Shown piece by piece: positions 28,601 to 37,521 of a stretch of 64,000 bases of DNA. Location: positions 1 to 64,000 of the forward strand of contig NZ_QUMD01000016.1 in assembly GCF_003481985.1 (NCBI RefSeq), in the 5' to 3' direction. The notes beneath the pieces were generated by a model. The model was not told the DNA's origin, did not search any database, and worked only from the letters and a program-made list of their open reading frames with translations. Made by a program: the position numbers and the translations under genes. The first letter of the stretch is position 1. Each line of letters opens with the position of its first letter. This DNA is from Clostridium sp. OF09-36 (GTDB taxonomy: Bacteria; Bacillota; Clostridia; Lachnospirales; Lachnospiraceae).

Positions 28601-28607
28601 CCGGTAC
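28499..28607 (-). repeat. 33-bp tandem repeat across a gene boundary
   Basis: Three consecutive 33-bp units (28575-28607, 28542-28574, 28509-28541) and a 10-bp fourth copy begin GTACCGGATGAAG or a close variant. The first unit holds the last ten codons and stop (TAA) of the lipoprotein gene. In the next two the stop position reads CAA and CAG, and in another frame they encode the permease N terminus. Confidence 0.85.
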
Positions 28608-29717
28608 TTTGCCTCCGATCATGGACGGATCAAAATCGTTCAGAAGCTGATAGAAACCATCCAGGTCAGTCTTCGCGTCTGCCGCATTTTTATAGATCAG
28701 ACCCATGTTCGGGATTGCTTTTTCTACCAGCGCAGCCTTAAGTCCAAGCTTTTCCTCTGCCAGTGCTGCAGCATCTGCCGGGTGTTCCAAAACCCAGTTT
28801 AAAGATTCCTCATAAGCAGCTTCAAACTCTGTCACCAGCTCCGGTTTTTCAGAAATAAATGTTTCTGTCGTTCCAAGTCCTGCATTCGGCACGATGGAAT
28901 CTTCTCCTTTTACTTTCTTCCATTCATCTTCGAAGGAAAATGCGACACGCACCTGGTCATTGTTCATCTTTGCTGCCGTTACCTGCGGTTCGATGAGAGT
29001 TGCATACTCGATCTTACCCGCTGCCATCATCTGGGAAATCTCTGCGGTAGTGGAATAAACAATCTCGACATCCTCACCAGCCTTTAAACCAGCTTCATTT
29101 AAAAAGAACTGGGTTAAGGCATCTGGCGGGGAAGACTGGAGCGGAACATACACGGTCTTGCCCTTTAACTGGGACCATTCCGTCAGATTTGGATCCGTCG
29201 TGATAAAGTAGGTTACACCCCAGGTATTGACATTGGTCAGGCGCACCGGAAGTCCTTTGTTATAAAGCTTTGCCGCTACCGTAAGCGGAAATGCAAACAT
29301 ATCATGCTCCCCATCCTGCACCATGGCGATCAGCTGCTCCGGCGCATCCCAGATATCCAGTTCCATCTTTACGTTATCGCCCAGCAGTCCGGCATCTGCC
29401 ATATGAAGAAGCGGAAGTGTCGGCGGTGCTTTCGGTACTGCCAGTTTTAAAACCACGTCTTCTCCGTTTCCAGCTTCTTCTCCGGATTCAGCAGCTGTCT
29501 TTTTCCCGTTTTCATCCGCTTTCTTTTCAGATGCTCCAAGGCTGTCAGCACCACTATTTTCGGAACTGCCATTCTCAGCGCCGCCATTTTCTGAGCTTTC
29601 TGCCGCTGCTTTCGTTTCTGCTTCTGTCTCTGCAGTGCTTCCGCCTGATCCCTGACATGCAGTCAGCGCCAGCATCGCCACGGCCGCAAGTCCGATCAGT
29701 AACTTTGATTTTTTCAT
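28575..29717 (-). CDS. ABC transporter substrate-binding lipoprotein (NMT1/SsuA-like)
   Basis: A 380-residue lipoprotein: signal peptide with lipobox LTAC (Cys about 21), a low-complexity acidic linker rich in Ala, Glu and Ser (residues 25-85), then an NMT1/SsuA-like binding domain. The binding domain has KLAVPKAPPTLPLLHMADAG and the LKGKTVYVPLQ segment. It captures an unknown small molecule outside the membrane for the TauABC-like transporter. It is first in an operon with permease, ATPase and the giant activase, and faces a Crp/Fnr gene across a palindrome-rich promoter. Confidence 0.9.
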   Translation of the reverse strand: MKKSKLLIGLAAVAMLALTACQGSGGSTAETEAETKAAAESSENGGAENGSSENSGADSLGASEKKADENGKKTAAESGEEAGNGEDVVLKLAVPKAPPTLPLLHMADAGLLGDNVKMELDIWDAPEQLIAMVQDGEHDMFAFPLTVAAKLYNKGLPVRLTNVNTWGVTYFITTDPNLTEWSQLKGKTVYVPLQSSPPDALTQFFLNEAGLKAGEDVEIVYSTTAEISQMMAAGKIEYATLIEPQVTAAKMNNDQVRVAFSFEDEWKKVKGEDSIVPNAGLGTTETFISEKPELVTEFEAAYEESLNWVLEHPADAAALAEEKLGLKAALVEKAIPNMGLIYKNAADAKTDLDGFYQLLNDFDPSMIGGKVPDEGMYYSK

Positions 29718-29746
29718 TGTATTTTTTCCTCCCCTTTGTTATAGTG

Positions 29747-29782
29747 GTTAGTAATTGCTAACATTAGTTAGTGAACGCTAAC
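29747..29782. promoter_or_regulatory. Two tandem 16-bp palindromic operators
   Basis: GTTAG-TAATTG-CTAAC (29747-29762) and GTTAG-TGAACG-CTAAC (29767-29782) are inverted repeats with identical arms, spaced 20 bp centre to centre, so they face the same side of the helix. They lie between the lipoprotein gene and the divergent Crp/Fnr gene and are the likely binding sites of that regulator. Confidence 0.7.
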
Positions 29783-29812
29783 TAGAATAGCAAAGATCAA
29801 ACGTCATTTCAG

Positions 29813-29826
29813 TTGCCGCGGCAACA
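29813..29826. promoter_or_regulatory. 14-bp perfect palindrome at the Crp/Fnr ribosome site
   Basis: GTTGCC-GC-GGCAAC ends two bases before AAGGAGG of the Crp/Fnr gene. It could be a second operator or an mRNA hairpin that limits translation. Confidence 0.4.
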
Positions 29827-29837
29827 AGGAGGCTTTC

Positions 29838-30536
29838 ATGAGAAATTATTATCAACTACTGATGAAAAATCCATTATTTATGGGAATCCCGGAAGAAAAA
29901 ATGGAGCCGGTACTCCAGTGTTTAAAAGCAAAAAAGAAAGTATTTACCAGCAGGACCCTGCTGTTTTCTTCTGATGAACCAATTCCCTGTCTTGGGCTAG
30001 TCTTAAACGGATATGCGGAAATTTTTCTGACTGACCCGGACGGCAACCATACCCTGATCACCCAGGCCTGCGTCGGTGAGCTGTTCGGTCATGCCCTGGC
30101 CGTTGCCCATGCCTCTGCCAATATCTTTGAAATTTTCACCTCAGAAAAGGCAGAAATTTTATTCTTGTATGTGCCGGAATTTACTTCCCTGCAAAACTGT
30201 AACTGCACCTACCGTTTTAAAGTCATGGAAAACCTGATGCAGCTGATCGCCAAAAACAACATGGAACTGATGATGAAGATCCGCATCCTGACCCAGGGAT
30301 CTCTGCGAAAAAAGCTGCTGCTCTATTTCTCCATCTTATCCAGACAGCAGCATTCTGCCACCATCACACTGCCGTTCGGGCGTGATAAGCTGGCAAACTA
30401 CCTGTTTTGTGACCGGAGCGCTGTTTCCAGAGAGCTTGGGCGAATGGACCGGGAAGGTCTGATCCAGCTCGGAAAAACAAAAATTATGCTGACCGGATGT
30501 CTTCCTGCCCAGCACCCGGTTATACAGACAGAATAA
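29838..30536 (+). CDS. Crp/Fnr-family transcriptional regulator
   Basis: A 232-residue protein with an N-terminal cyclic-nucleotide-binding-like domain (KVFTSRTLLFSSDEP, GLVLNGYAEIFL) and a C-terminal HTH (RDKLANYLFCDRSAVSRELGRM). Cysteines near residue 80 and 118-121 are present, but the arrangement is not the Fnr four-cysteine cluster. AGGAGG precedes the ATG. It diverges from the TauABC-like/activase operon and probably controls it through the two GTTAG-N6-CTAAC sites. The effector is unknown. Confidence 0.88.
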   Translation: MRNYYQLLMKNPLFMGIPEEKMEPVLQCLKAKKKVFTSRTLLFSSDEPIPCLGLVLNGYAEIFLTDPDGNHTLITQACVGELFGHALAVAHASANIFEIFTSEKAEILFLYVPEFTSLQNCNCTYRFKVMENLMQLIAKNNMELMMKIRILTQGSLRKKLLLYFSILSRQQHSATITLPFGRDKLANYLFCDRSAVSRELGRMDREGLIQLGKTKIMLTGCLPAQHPVIQTE

Positions 30537-30585
30537 ATTTTACTGCCGGAACTGGATCGTATGGATCTGTCTCGTTTTGCCTCTG

Positions 30586-31485
30586 CTATCGTCCTTTCAT
30601 CACCATATCCCGGAACCGTTTGGCGGCGGTCCCGCTCTCACGGTTTGTGTCGTAGAGCATGCAGATCAGGCGTTCCGGGATACTCTCTTTTAGCGGGATT
30701 TCAACTACCCGCCCCTCTTCCAATGCCTGCGCTGCCAGTTCATACGGAAGAAATCCGATTCCAAGATTTTTTTCCACCATTGGAAGGATCAAATCTGCGG
30801 TTGCCACTTCAATATCCGGCTGCATGGTCAGGCCATGCTGCAGATAAAAATGGCTGTAAAAATCGTAGCTGCTCGTATGGCGCTCCAGCGAGATCAGGGA
30901 ATATGGTTCCAGACTTTTTAACTCGTTTGTTTTCTGGGAAAGGCTTTCCAGCCGTCTTCCTGCAATCAGTACATCATAAAAAGATTTCACCAAAACCACA
31001 TGGTCTGCCACTCCCTCCAATTCTTTCTGATCCGCTGCAGTAACCACAGCCAGATCGATGATTCCCTCTTTTAAGGCTTTCGCTGCGCCTGGCGTGGAAT
31101 AATTATAAATTTTCAGCCGGACTCCCGGATAGTTTTCGTGAAATGCCCGCAAAATCTCCATCAGATATAAGTGCAGTGCCGTCTCGCTGACACCGATCAC
31201 AATGCTGCCGTCCTGCAGGGCCGCACTCTGGCGTACCTCTTCCTCCCCCAGTTCAATCTGTTCGAAGGCCACCGCCACTCTCCGGTAAAGCCGTTCGCCT
31301 TCTTCTGTCAAAGTAATTCCCCGGTTTGAGCGCTGCATCAGCTTGCAGTCAAGCTCCGTTTCCAGAATCCGGATAATCCGTGTGATGTTTGGCTGGTTGC
31401 TGTACAGAAGCTCCGCGGCTTTGGTGAAGCTTCCGTAGCGGGCCACGTAATAAAAAATCTTATAGTGTTCGAAATTCGCTGCCAT
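30586..31485 (-). CDS. LysR-family transcriptional regulator
   Basis: A 299-residue LysR protein with N-terminal HTH (GSFTKAAELLYSNQPNITRIIR) and an effector-binding domain (GSIVIGVSETALHLYLM). It is convergent with the Crp/Fnr gene and divergent from the cytidylate-kinase-like gene, which with the MATE exporter is its most likely target. The HTH starts only nine residues from the N terminus, in line with the family. Confidence 0.9.
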   Translation of the reverse strand: MAANFEHYKIFYYVARYGSFTKAAELLYSNQPNITRIIRILETELDCKLMQRSNRGITLTEEGERLYRRVAVAFEQIELGEEEVRQSAALQDGSIVIGVSETALHLYLMEILRAFHENYPGVRLKIYNYSTPGAAKALKEGIIDLAVVTAADQKELEGVADHVVLVKSFYDVLIAGRRLESLSQKTNELKSLEPYSLISLERHTSSYDFYSHFYLQHGLTMQPDIEVATADLILPMVEKNLGIGFLPYELAAQALEEGRVVEIPLKESIPERLICMLYDTNRESGTAAKRFRDMVMKGR

Positions 31486-31719
31486 GCATGTCTCTCCTTC
31501 TGTTCTTCTGTTCCCTTTTTGCTTCCTCTAAACTTTCTTTGCAATTCCATAATCTGAATTGCACTCGCCACTTTGCACAAAATGTCTTCACGTACTATTT
31601 TTATCTTACTATATATTTTTTATATAGTAAATATATGAACTATATATTATCTATCTAATTTGATCACGGTTATAATAAAGCACGGTTAGAAAATCATTGA
31701 AACGAAAGAAGGAATTATT

Positions 31720-32364
31720 ATGGCAGACTCCATGAATTTAAAACAGCCTCTGATCTGCATCGGTCGTGAATACGGCAGCGGCGGACGTGAGATCGCAGAA
31801 AAGCTTGCAGAAAAGCTAGGCGTTCCTTATTACGATAAACTGCTCATCCGGAAAGCCGCAGAGGAAAGCGGATACACGGAACACTTTTTAAGCCAGAATG
31901 AGGAGCAGCCTTTCTCGATTGGCAGTCTGCTCACCGGAAATCCATTTGCAGATACCGTCAGCATGGCTCATGCATTCTACCCGGAAAGCCAGATGGCGTT
32001 TGACGCAGAGCGTCATGCGATCCAGGATATTGCCCAAAAGGGTGGAGGTGTTTTCGTAGGACGCTGTGCTTCTTCCATTCTGGATGGCCGAAACGACATG
32101 CTGTCCGTTTTCATCTACGCCAAAGAAGATGACAAACTCAAACGTGTCATGAAACGAAACCAGATGGATGAAATGACCGCAAAAAAACGTCTCCAGAAGG
32201 TTGACCGGATGCGGAAACGCTACTTTGACTTTTATGCCGACACCCACTGGGGTGAATCCGAAAGCTATGACATGATGTTAAGCAGCAGCCAGTTCGGCAT
32301 CGACGGATGCGTAGAGCTGATCCTGCAGTGCTTAAAGCTGCGTGAGCAGCACGCAGAAGCATAG
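31720..32364 (+). CDS. Cytidylate kinase-like family protein
   Basis: A 214-residue AAA-type kinase (cytidylate-kinase-like family) with an atypical P-loop segment IGREYGSGGREIAEKLAEKLGVPYYDKLL. FVGRCASSIL and the C-terminal RMRKRYFDFYADTHWG also match this clostridial family. True CMP kinases (Cmk) differ in the P loop, so the substrate is uncertain. AGAAGGAAT precedes the ATG. It is 104 bp before the MATE exporter and probably cotranscribed with it. Confidence 0.85.
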   Translation: MADSMNLKQPLICIGREYGSGGREIAEKLAEKLGVPYYDKLLIRKAAEESGYTEHFLSQNEEQPFSIGSLLTGNPFADTVSMAHAFYPESQMAFDAERHAIQDIAQKGGGVFVGRCASSILDGRNDMLSVFIYAKEDDKLKRVMKRNQMDEMTAKKRLQKVDRMRKRYFDFYADTHWGESESYDMMLSSSQFGIDGCVELILQCLKLREQHAEA

Positions 32365-32468
32365 GCCGAAACGCTATAGCCAGTGCCCCGAAACATAAGC
32401 AACGCTCTGGCAAATCCGTTTTTAAACATAAACAATTAGCATAAAAAGGGAAGGAAGGTACAAAACCC

Positions 32469-33794
32469 ATGAACAAGGATCTGACCGTGGGAGAACCCCA
32501 GAAAGTATTGTGGCAGTTCTGTCTGCCCCTGTTCGGAAGCATCATCTTCCAACAGCTTTATAACATTGCCGACAGCCTGGTAGCCGGAAAATTCGTCGGC
32601 GAAAACGCACTGGCTGCTGTCGGAAACAGCTACGAGATCACCCTGATCTTCATTGCATTCGCATTCGGATGCAACATTGGATGCTCCGTCATCGTATCCC
32701 AGCTCTTCGGTGCCAAACAATACAGCGAAATGAAGACCGCCGTTTACACCACACTGATTGCAGGTGCAGTGCTCTGCGCGGTACTGATGGCAGGCGGACT
32801 GGCACTCTGCCGCTCACTTCTGGAGCTGATCAACACCCCGGCAGAAATCCTCGATGACTCCATGCTCTACTTAAATATCTATATTTTAGGACTGCCATTT
32901 TTGTTCTTTTATAATATTGCAACCGGAATCTTCTCCGCACTGGGCGACTCCAAAACCCCGTTCATTTTCCTGGCCGCATCCTCAACCTCCAACATCGCAG
33001 TGGATATTCTGTTTGTCACTGCCTTCAAGATGGGCGTAGCCGGTGTTGCATGGGCAACCTTCCTTTGTCAGGGTGTCAGCTGTATCCTCGCAATCCTGGT
33101 TGTTTTGCGCAGACTGGCTGGTGTCAAGACCGAACGCCGTGCCGCCATCTTCTCCTGGCGTCTGCTCGGCAAGATCTCTGTCATCGCCATTCCTAGTATC
33201 CTGCAGCAGAGCTTCATTTCAGTCGGAAACATCATCATCCAGAGTGTCATCAACAGCTTTGGTGCCAGCGTCATTGCCGGTTACTCCGCATCGGTAAAAT
33301 TGAACAATCTGGTCATCACATCCTTCACAACACTGGGAAACGGTATCTCCAACTACACCGCACAGAACATCGGTGCACAGAAAATGGACCGTGTCAAGGA
33401 AGGCTTCCTCGCCGGTTTAAAGCTGGTATGGCTTCTCTGCCTGCCGCTGTTCCTCGCCTACTTCTTCGCCGGACGTTACCTGGTATTCCTCTTCATGGAT
33501 AACTCCACCGGCCCGGCTATCGATACCGGAATCCAGTTCTTGCGGATCCTCTCTCCGTTCTACTTTGTAGTCTCCGCAAAGCTGGTAGCTGACGGAATCT
33601 TAAGAGGTGCCGGACTCATGAGAAACTTCATGATTGCCACCTTCACTGACCTGATCCTGCGTGTGGCACTTGCCATTGGACTTGCAAAAGTCTTTGGATC
33701 TATCGGAATCTGGTGTGCATGGCCAATCGGATGGACCGTCGCCATGTGCATGTCCGTTTGGTTCTATAAACGCGGACCGTGGAATCGGAAGTAA
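32469..33794 (+). CDS. MATE-family multidrug/sodium exporter
   Basis: A 441-residue protein with about twelve membrane segments in two repeats. QKVLWQFCLPLFGSIIFQQLYN and GKISVIAIPSILQQSFISVGN are the two half-repeat starts, and VAGKFVGENALAAVGNSY is typical of DinF/NorM-type MATE transporters. These exchange Na+ or H+ for organic cations or drugs. GGAAGG precedes the ATG. It is convergent with guanine deaminase, with 113 bp between the stops. Confidence 0.92.
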   Translation: MNKDLTVGEPQKVLWQFCLPLFGSIIFQQLYNIADSLVAGKFVGENALAAVGNSYEITLIFIAFAFGCNIGCSVIVSQLFGAKQYSEMKTAVYTTLIAGAVLCAVLMAGGLALCRSLLELINTPAEILDDSMLYLNIYILGLPFLFFYNIATGIFSALGDSKTPFIFLAASSTSNIAVDILFVTAFKMGVAGVAWATFLCQGVSCILAILVVLRRLAGVKTERRAAIFSWRLLGKISVIAIPSILQQSFISVGNIIIQSVINSFGASVIAGYSASVKLNNLVITSFTTLGNGISNYTAQNIGAQKMDRVKEGFLAGLKLVWLLCLPLFLAYFFAGRYLVFLFMDNSTGPAIDTGIQFLRILSPFYFVVSAKLVADGILRGAGLMRNFMIATFTDLILRVALAIGLAKVFGSIGIWCAWPIGWTVAMCMSVWFYKRGPWNRK

Positions 33795-33907
33795 CAATTT
33801 AACACAGTAAATCAAAGGGGCGAAAGTTCCCACAGCCTTTTTTGACGCTGGTCAGACGACGTTGTCGTTCACGCATGCGTGCCAGCAATGAGATTTTTCT
33901 TTCTGCT

Positions 33908-35190
33908 TTACAAAATCCGCTGACCGGCAGCATATTTGGATAGAACCTCTCGTTCATCCCCCAGATAAACGATCCGTTCCAGACGCTGCCGGATACTAAG
34001 CGGCTGCGGATGTTCAAGTCTTGCATCGTCCAGCACTACCGCATCCAATTCATACCCCGGTTCAAAGCTTCCCACCTGACCAAAGAAGGAACCTCCTCCC
34101 TTCGTCGCCAGATAAAATACTTCCTCCAGCGTCAGTGGCTTTAACGTCTGGTCGGTCAGGCGCCAGCGCAGCTTGCTATCCTGAATCGCATGGCGCATGG
34201 CCACAAACATATTTTCCGTACTGCCTCCCGCCACATCGCTGCCAAGTCCCACCGGAATCTGCTCCTCCAGGTAGCGGCGTACCGGCGCGACCCCGGAAGA
34301 AAGGTTGGTATTCGACTCCGGACAATGTGCAATAAACACACCATTTGCCTTCATCCGCTGAATTTCTTCTTCACCAGAGTGAACACAATGCGCCATGATC
34401 GTGCGGCACGCTCCGCCAAACATGCCAAAATGTTCGTAGGCATCCCCATAAAACTTTGACCAGGGGCAAAGCCTCTGTACCCAGGCAATTTCTTCCTGGT
34501 TCTCAGACAAATGCGACTGCACCGGAAGTCCGCTCTCTTTCTGGATGCCATGTAAAAGTTCCATCAGTCGTCACTGCAGCTTGGAATAAAACGGGGAGTC
34601 AGAATCGGCTGCACATGGCCGTAATGCCTCTCTGCCACCGCCCGAAGCCATGCCTTTGTCGCCTCAGCCGCTTCCTTTGCAGATGCTTCACGCAAGTAAT
34701 CCGGACTATTGCGGTCCATATTCACCTTGCCCACCATAGCTGCAATCCCGGCCTCCTCGAGCTGATCCATCAGAAGCAGGGTTGCCTCGTTGTGGATCGT
34801 GGCAAATGCGCAGACTCTTGTAGTGGCACTGCGCCTTATATGGTCTGTAAAAATGCGGTAGGATTTCTCTGCATATTCCAGATCCTGGTACTTGCTCTCC
34901 TCCGGGAAGGTGTTCGTCTCCAGCCATTCCAAAAGTTCCAGATCCATGCTCATTCCCCGAAATGAGTACTGGGGTGCATGGACATGCAGATCGGTAAGAC
35001 CGGGGATGATCAGCCTTTCACCAAAGTCCTCTACTGGTATTTCCCGGAATTTTTCCGGGAGAGCTGCGTAGATTCCCTCAACCTTTCCGTCTTCGCAGAC
35101 CAGATAATGCTGCATGGCAATCTCTATCGTGCCGATCTCTTTTGTGTAAATGAGATTTCCTTTCAGGGCGAATATTCGTTTTCCATTCAT
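33908..35190 (-). pseudogene. guaD: Guanine deaminase, frameshifted
   Basis: Guanine deaminase hydrolyses guanine to xanthine and ammonia. The first frame has LTDLHVHAPQYSFRGMSMDLELLEWL and PRFIPSCSD; the second has QSHLSENQEEIAWV, AHCVHSGEEEI, IAHCPESNTNLSSG and GLGSDVAGG. Both are GuaD hallmarks covering the metal ligands and 9-residue motif. The break at 34568 is repaired by one A (GAC-GAA-CTG-ATG), giving about 428 residues, the normal length. A guanine riboswitch with terminator precedes the gene, so the call is well supported and expression is probably guanine-controlled. Confidence 0.92.
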
Positions 35191-35275
35191 AGCATTCTTC
35201 CTCCCTCTTGCCGCTTCGCCGAGTGCACATCTCCACGGAGCAGTTTTTGTTTCATAGGGCGCAAGTTCCTATCAT

Positions 35276-35305
35276 ATAAAAAGAGCTCCGCTCACGCGGA
35301 ACTCT
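35276..35305 (-). terminator. Riboswitch expression-platform terminator
   Basis: AGAGTTCCGC and GCGGAGCTCT pair around GTGA and are followed by five T on the minus strand. It lies between the guanine aptamer and the guanine deaminase gene, so it is the likely switching element. Confidence 0.75.
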
Positions 35306-35363
35306 CATCGATCTTCAAAAGCAATACACAGCCGCATGGACGCACCGGCTTCGCCGGTTCATG

Positions 35364-35436
35364 TAACTATGTAGTCAACTCTTTACGGTAGTTGGTAGAG
35401 ACTCTGGACCCATCTCCAGGATATACAATCACGTTA
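35364..35436 (-). promoter_or_regulatory. Guanine-sensing purine riboswitch
   Basis: The minus strand contains the purine aptamer core: TATAT after P1, the P2 arms CCTGGAGA and GTCTCTACC, ACCGTAAA in the L3 region and TTGACTAC. The base equivalent to position 74 is C (GACTA, not GATTA), which specifies guanine/hypoxanthine. It is followed by a terminator and the guanine deaminase gene. Confidence 0.88.
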
Positions 35437-35585
35437 CCCGTTTATGAAATTGTTATAATCTGTTTTGTATGTATTACAGTACAACCTTAACATATCCTGT
35501 GCATAAAGTCAATCTGCATTCCAGATTCGGCAAAATCCCGTTGCTGGGCACGCATGCATGAACAGTAACAAATCTGCTGCCAGCG

Positions 35586-36803
35586 TTAATCCTGCTTTTC
35601 TTCTGCCGTCCGCAAAAGTCCGATCTGAATGGTTACGCAGGCTGCGATCACCAAAAAGAACGGATACACGGAATACGGGAAAATGGAAAGCGGGGAGATC
35701 TTCGCCATTTCCGATGTGATCAGCATACCGCCGTCGTGCGGCATAACCGCCAGAAACGCGCAGGCAAAAATATCAACCAGACTCGCCAGGCGCTTCGGCG
35801 CGATCTTAAATTTGGAACCAATCTCCTTCGCGATCGGACAGCTGACGATAATCGCGATCGTGTTATTGACCAGTGCCGCAGAAAGAATACCGGACAAGAA
35901 GCCAATGCCATATTCCGCCTGTTTGCGGTTTTTCATGTGTTTGGTAATGGTATCGATCATCCACTCGATGCCGCCGTAGTAACGCACCAGCGCAATGATT
36001 CCGGATACTAAAATTGCCACGATGCTGATGCTGAACATATCGGCCATGCCATCGCCTACTGCCATGGCAATGTCAAAAAATCCTGCAGTTCCCTGAAGCA
36101 GACCAACCACAAAGGTCATAAGGATTCCAATAAATAACACGATTACAACGTTGATTCCCATCAGTGCGGAAGCAAGCACCACCAGATACGGCAAAATCTG
36201 GAAAATGTCGTAAGCACCGGCTTCGATATTTCCGCCTCCCACACCACCTGCCACTGCATAAAAGATGATCGAAGCAATTGCAGCAGGCAATGCAATAAAG
36301 AAGTTCATGCAGAACTTATCCTTCATCTGGGAACCGCAACCTTCTGCTGCTGCAATCGTCGTGTCAGAGATTATGGAAAGGTTATCTCCGAAGTAAGAAC
36401 CGCCGATGACTGCCGCACAGACGATTGCCGGGTTCAGTCCTGCTCCTTCTGCAACACCAATGGCAACCGGTGCCATGGCTGCAATGGTTCCCATGGATGT
36501 TCCGATCGAGGTGGAGATAAAGCAGCACATCAGAAACACGCCCGGAACCAGAAAGCGCACCGGAATGTAATGTAGGCACAGATTGATGACGGAAGATTTT
36601 CCGCCAATGGCTGCTGCCCCGCCCTGGAAGCCGCCTGCCATCAGATAGATCAGCACGATCATCATAACGCCGCTTCTTCCCATTCCTTCGGTCAGAATGT
36701 CAATCTTTTCTGATACCTTCACATCACGCGCCAGAAGAAGTGCAGACGCGATTCCGACAAACAATGCCACATGGCGCGGGAAATAGCCAAACGGGGGTTC
36801 ACT
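35586..36803 (-). pseudogene. nhaC: C-terminal part of an NhaC-type Na+/H+ antiporter, cut by the transposon
   Basis: Most of an Na+/H+ antiporter of the NhaC family is here, with about ten hydrophobic segments such as CCFISTSIGTSMGTIAAMAPVA and FGDNLSIISDTTIAAAEGCG. Genuine sequence begins at SEPPFGYFPRHVALFVG. The six residues before it are encoded by transposon sequence. The first 41 codons lie at 44038-44163, on the other side of the mobile element. Before insertion the gene followed malY on the same strand. The start codon used by this half, if any, lies in the transposon. Confidence 0.88.
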
Positions 36804-36870
36804 TAGATAAAGATACCACATCAATCCCACGCTGACTTTTGCTCAACCGATACAGCCGGAGGGCTGGATA

Positions 36871-36924
36871 ACAAGAAAAGGCGGTATGCGCCCCGTGGAG
36901 GGGTAGCGTACCGCCTTTTCTTGT
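36871..36924. terminator. Long bidirectional hairpin/terminator
   Basis: ACAAGAAAAGGCGGTA (36871-36886) pairs perfectly with the sequence at 36909-36924, and the stem continues inward with GCG/CGC and CCCC/GGGG pairs. Runs of A and T at the stem base would let it act in both directions. Confidence 0.55.
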
Positions 36925-37178
36925 GGGGGTTTCCAAAGGGGGCAACGCCCCCTTTTGGCACACGACTTTGCGAAGCAAAGTGTAGTGTGTTATACGCTCT
37001 GTCGGCGTTGCCGTGAAAATGCCGTTGCCGCCGGGGAGGGCAAGGGCATTTGAAGCGGCAGGAAAACAGGGCTGTGCTTGCGTGGCGTAGAGCCGTAAGC
37101 ACAGGTCTGGTTTCAACAGCAGACTGGGCGTATATGAAAGCCCCCGTCCCTCGTCCTACGCTCCGACTTGTGGACAAA

Positions 37179-37194
37179 GTGTCCCGAAGTTGTG
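37179..37194 (+). repeat. Direct repeat copy 1 of a putative transfer/replication site
   Basis: GTGTCCCGAAGTTGTG within GGACAAA-GTGTCCC; the surrounding 23 bp match the copy at 39859-39881 with one difference. GGACA and TGTCC form a short inverted repeat. Confidence 0.5.
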
Positions 37195-37521
37195 ACCACA
37201 CTCCCGGAAAAGTAGCAGGACAGCGGGCAACTGTCAAGGCTGAAATGAACGGATTTACACCCGGCCTTGACCGCCGCCCGCCGTCCCGCTAAATGGGTGG
37301 ACAAGGCGGCCAATCCCCCAAAGTGCTTGGCCGCCTCTTTCTGATTTTGGAGCGTTTCTTTTCTAAAAATTGAAATGGGCGGGAAGCCATTTTAGGGCTT
37401 TCCCGCCTTGATTGCCCATCAGCAAAGACAGGCGGGACTGTCAACGGCGGCGCATGAAATGCGCCGTTCATCTTGACCGTTGACTGGATCGGCTGGCTTT
37501 GCTATTTGCTTGTATCAAGTA

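Larger units (their letters stand above)
36804..37521. other. Hairpin-rich noncoding left end of the transposon
   Basis: No believable gene lies in this 718-bp stretch. It holds several strong inverted repeats: 36871-36924, 36933-36958, 37304-37336, 37377-37407 and 37445-37469. It also carries one copy of a repeat, GTGTCCCGAAGTTGTG, that recurs at 39866. GC is visibly higher than in the cargo genes next to it. It may hold transfer or replication signals and insulating terminators. Confidence 0.55.

Noticed and set aside
28509..28607. 33-bp repeats as a CRISPR array
   Set aside because: Units are directly adjacent without spacers and are coding, so they are a tandem duplication.
35276..35445. 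T-box or other tRNA-sensing leader
   Set aside because: The conserved purine aptamer core with TCTACC and CCGTAAA and C at the discriminating position fits a guanine riboswitch, and no T-box motif is seen.
36821..37471. Short open frames in the transposon left end
   Set aside because: They overlap strong hairpins, lack ribosome sites and show low-complexity translations; the region is better read as noncoding.
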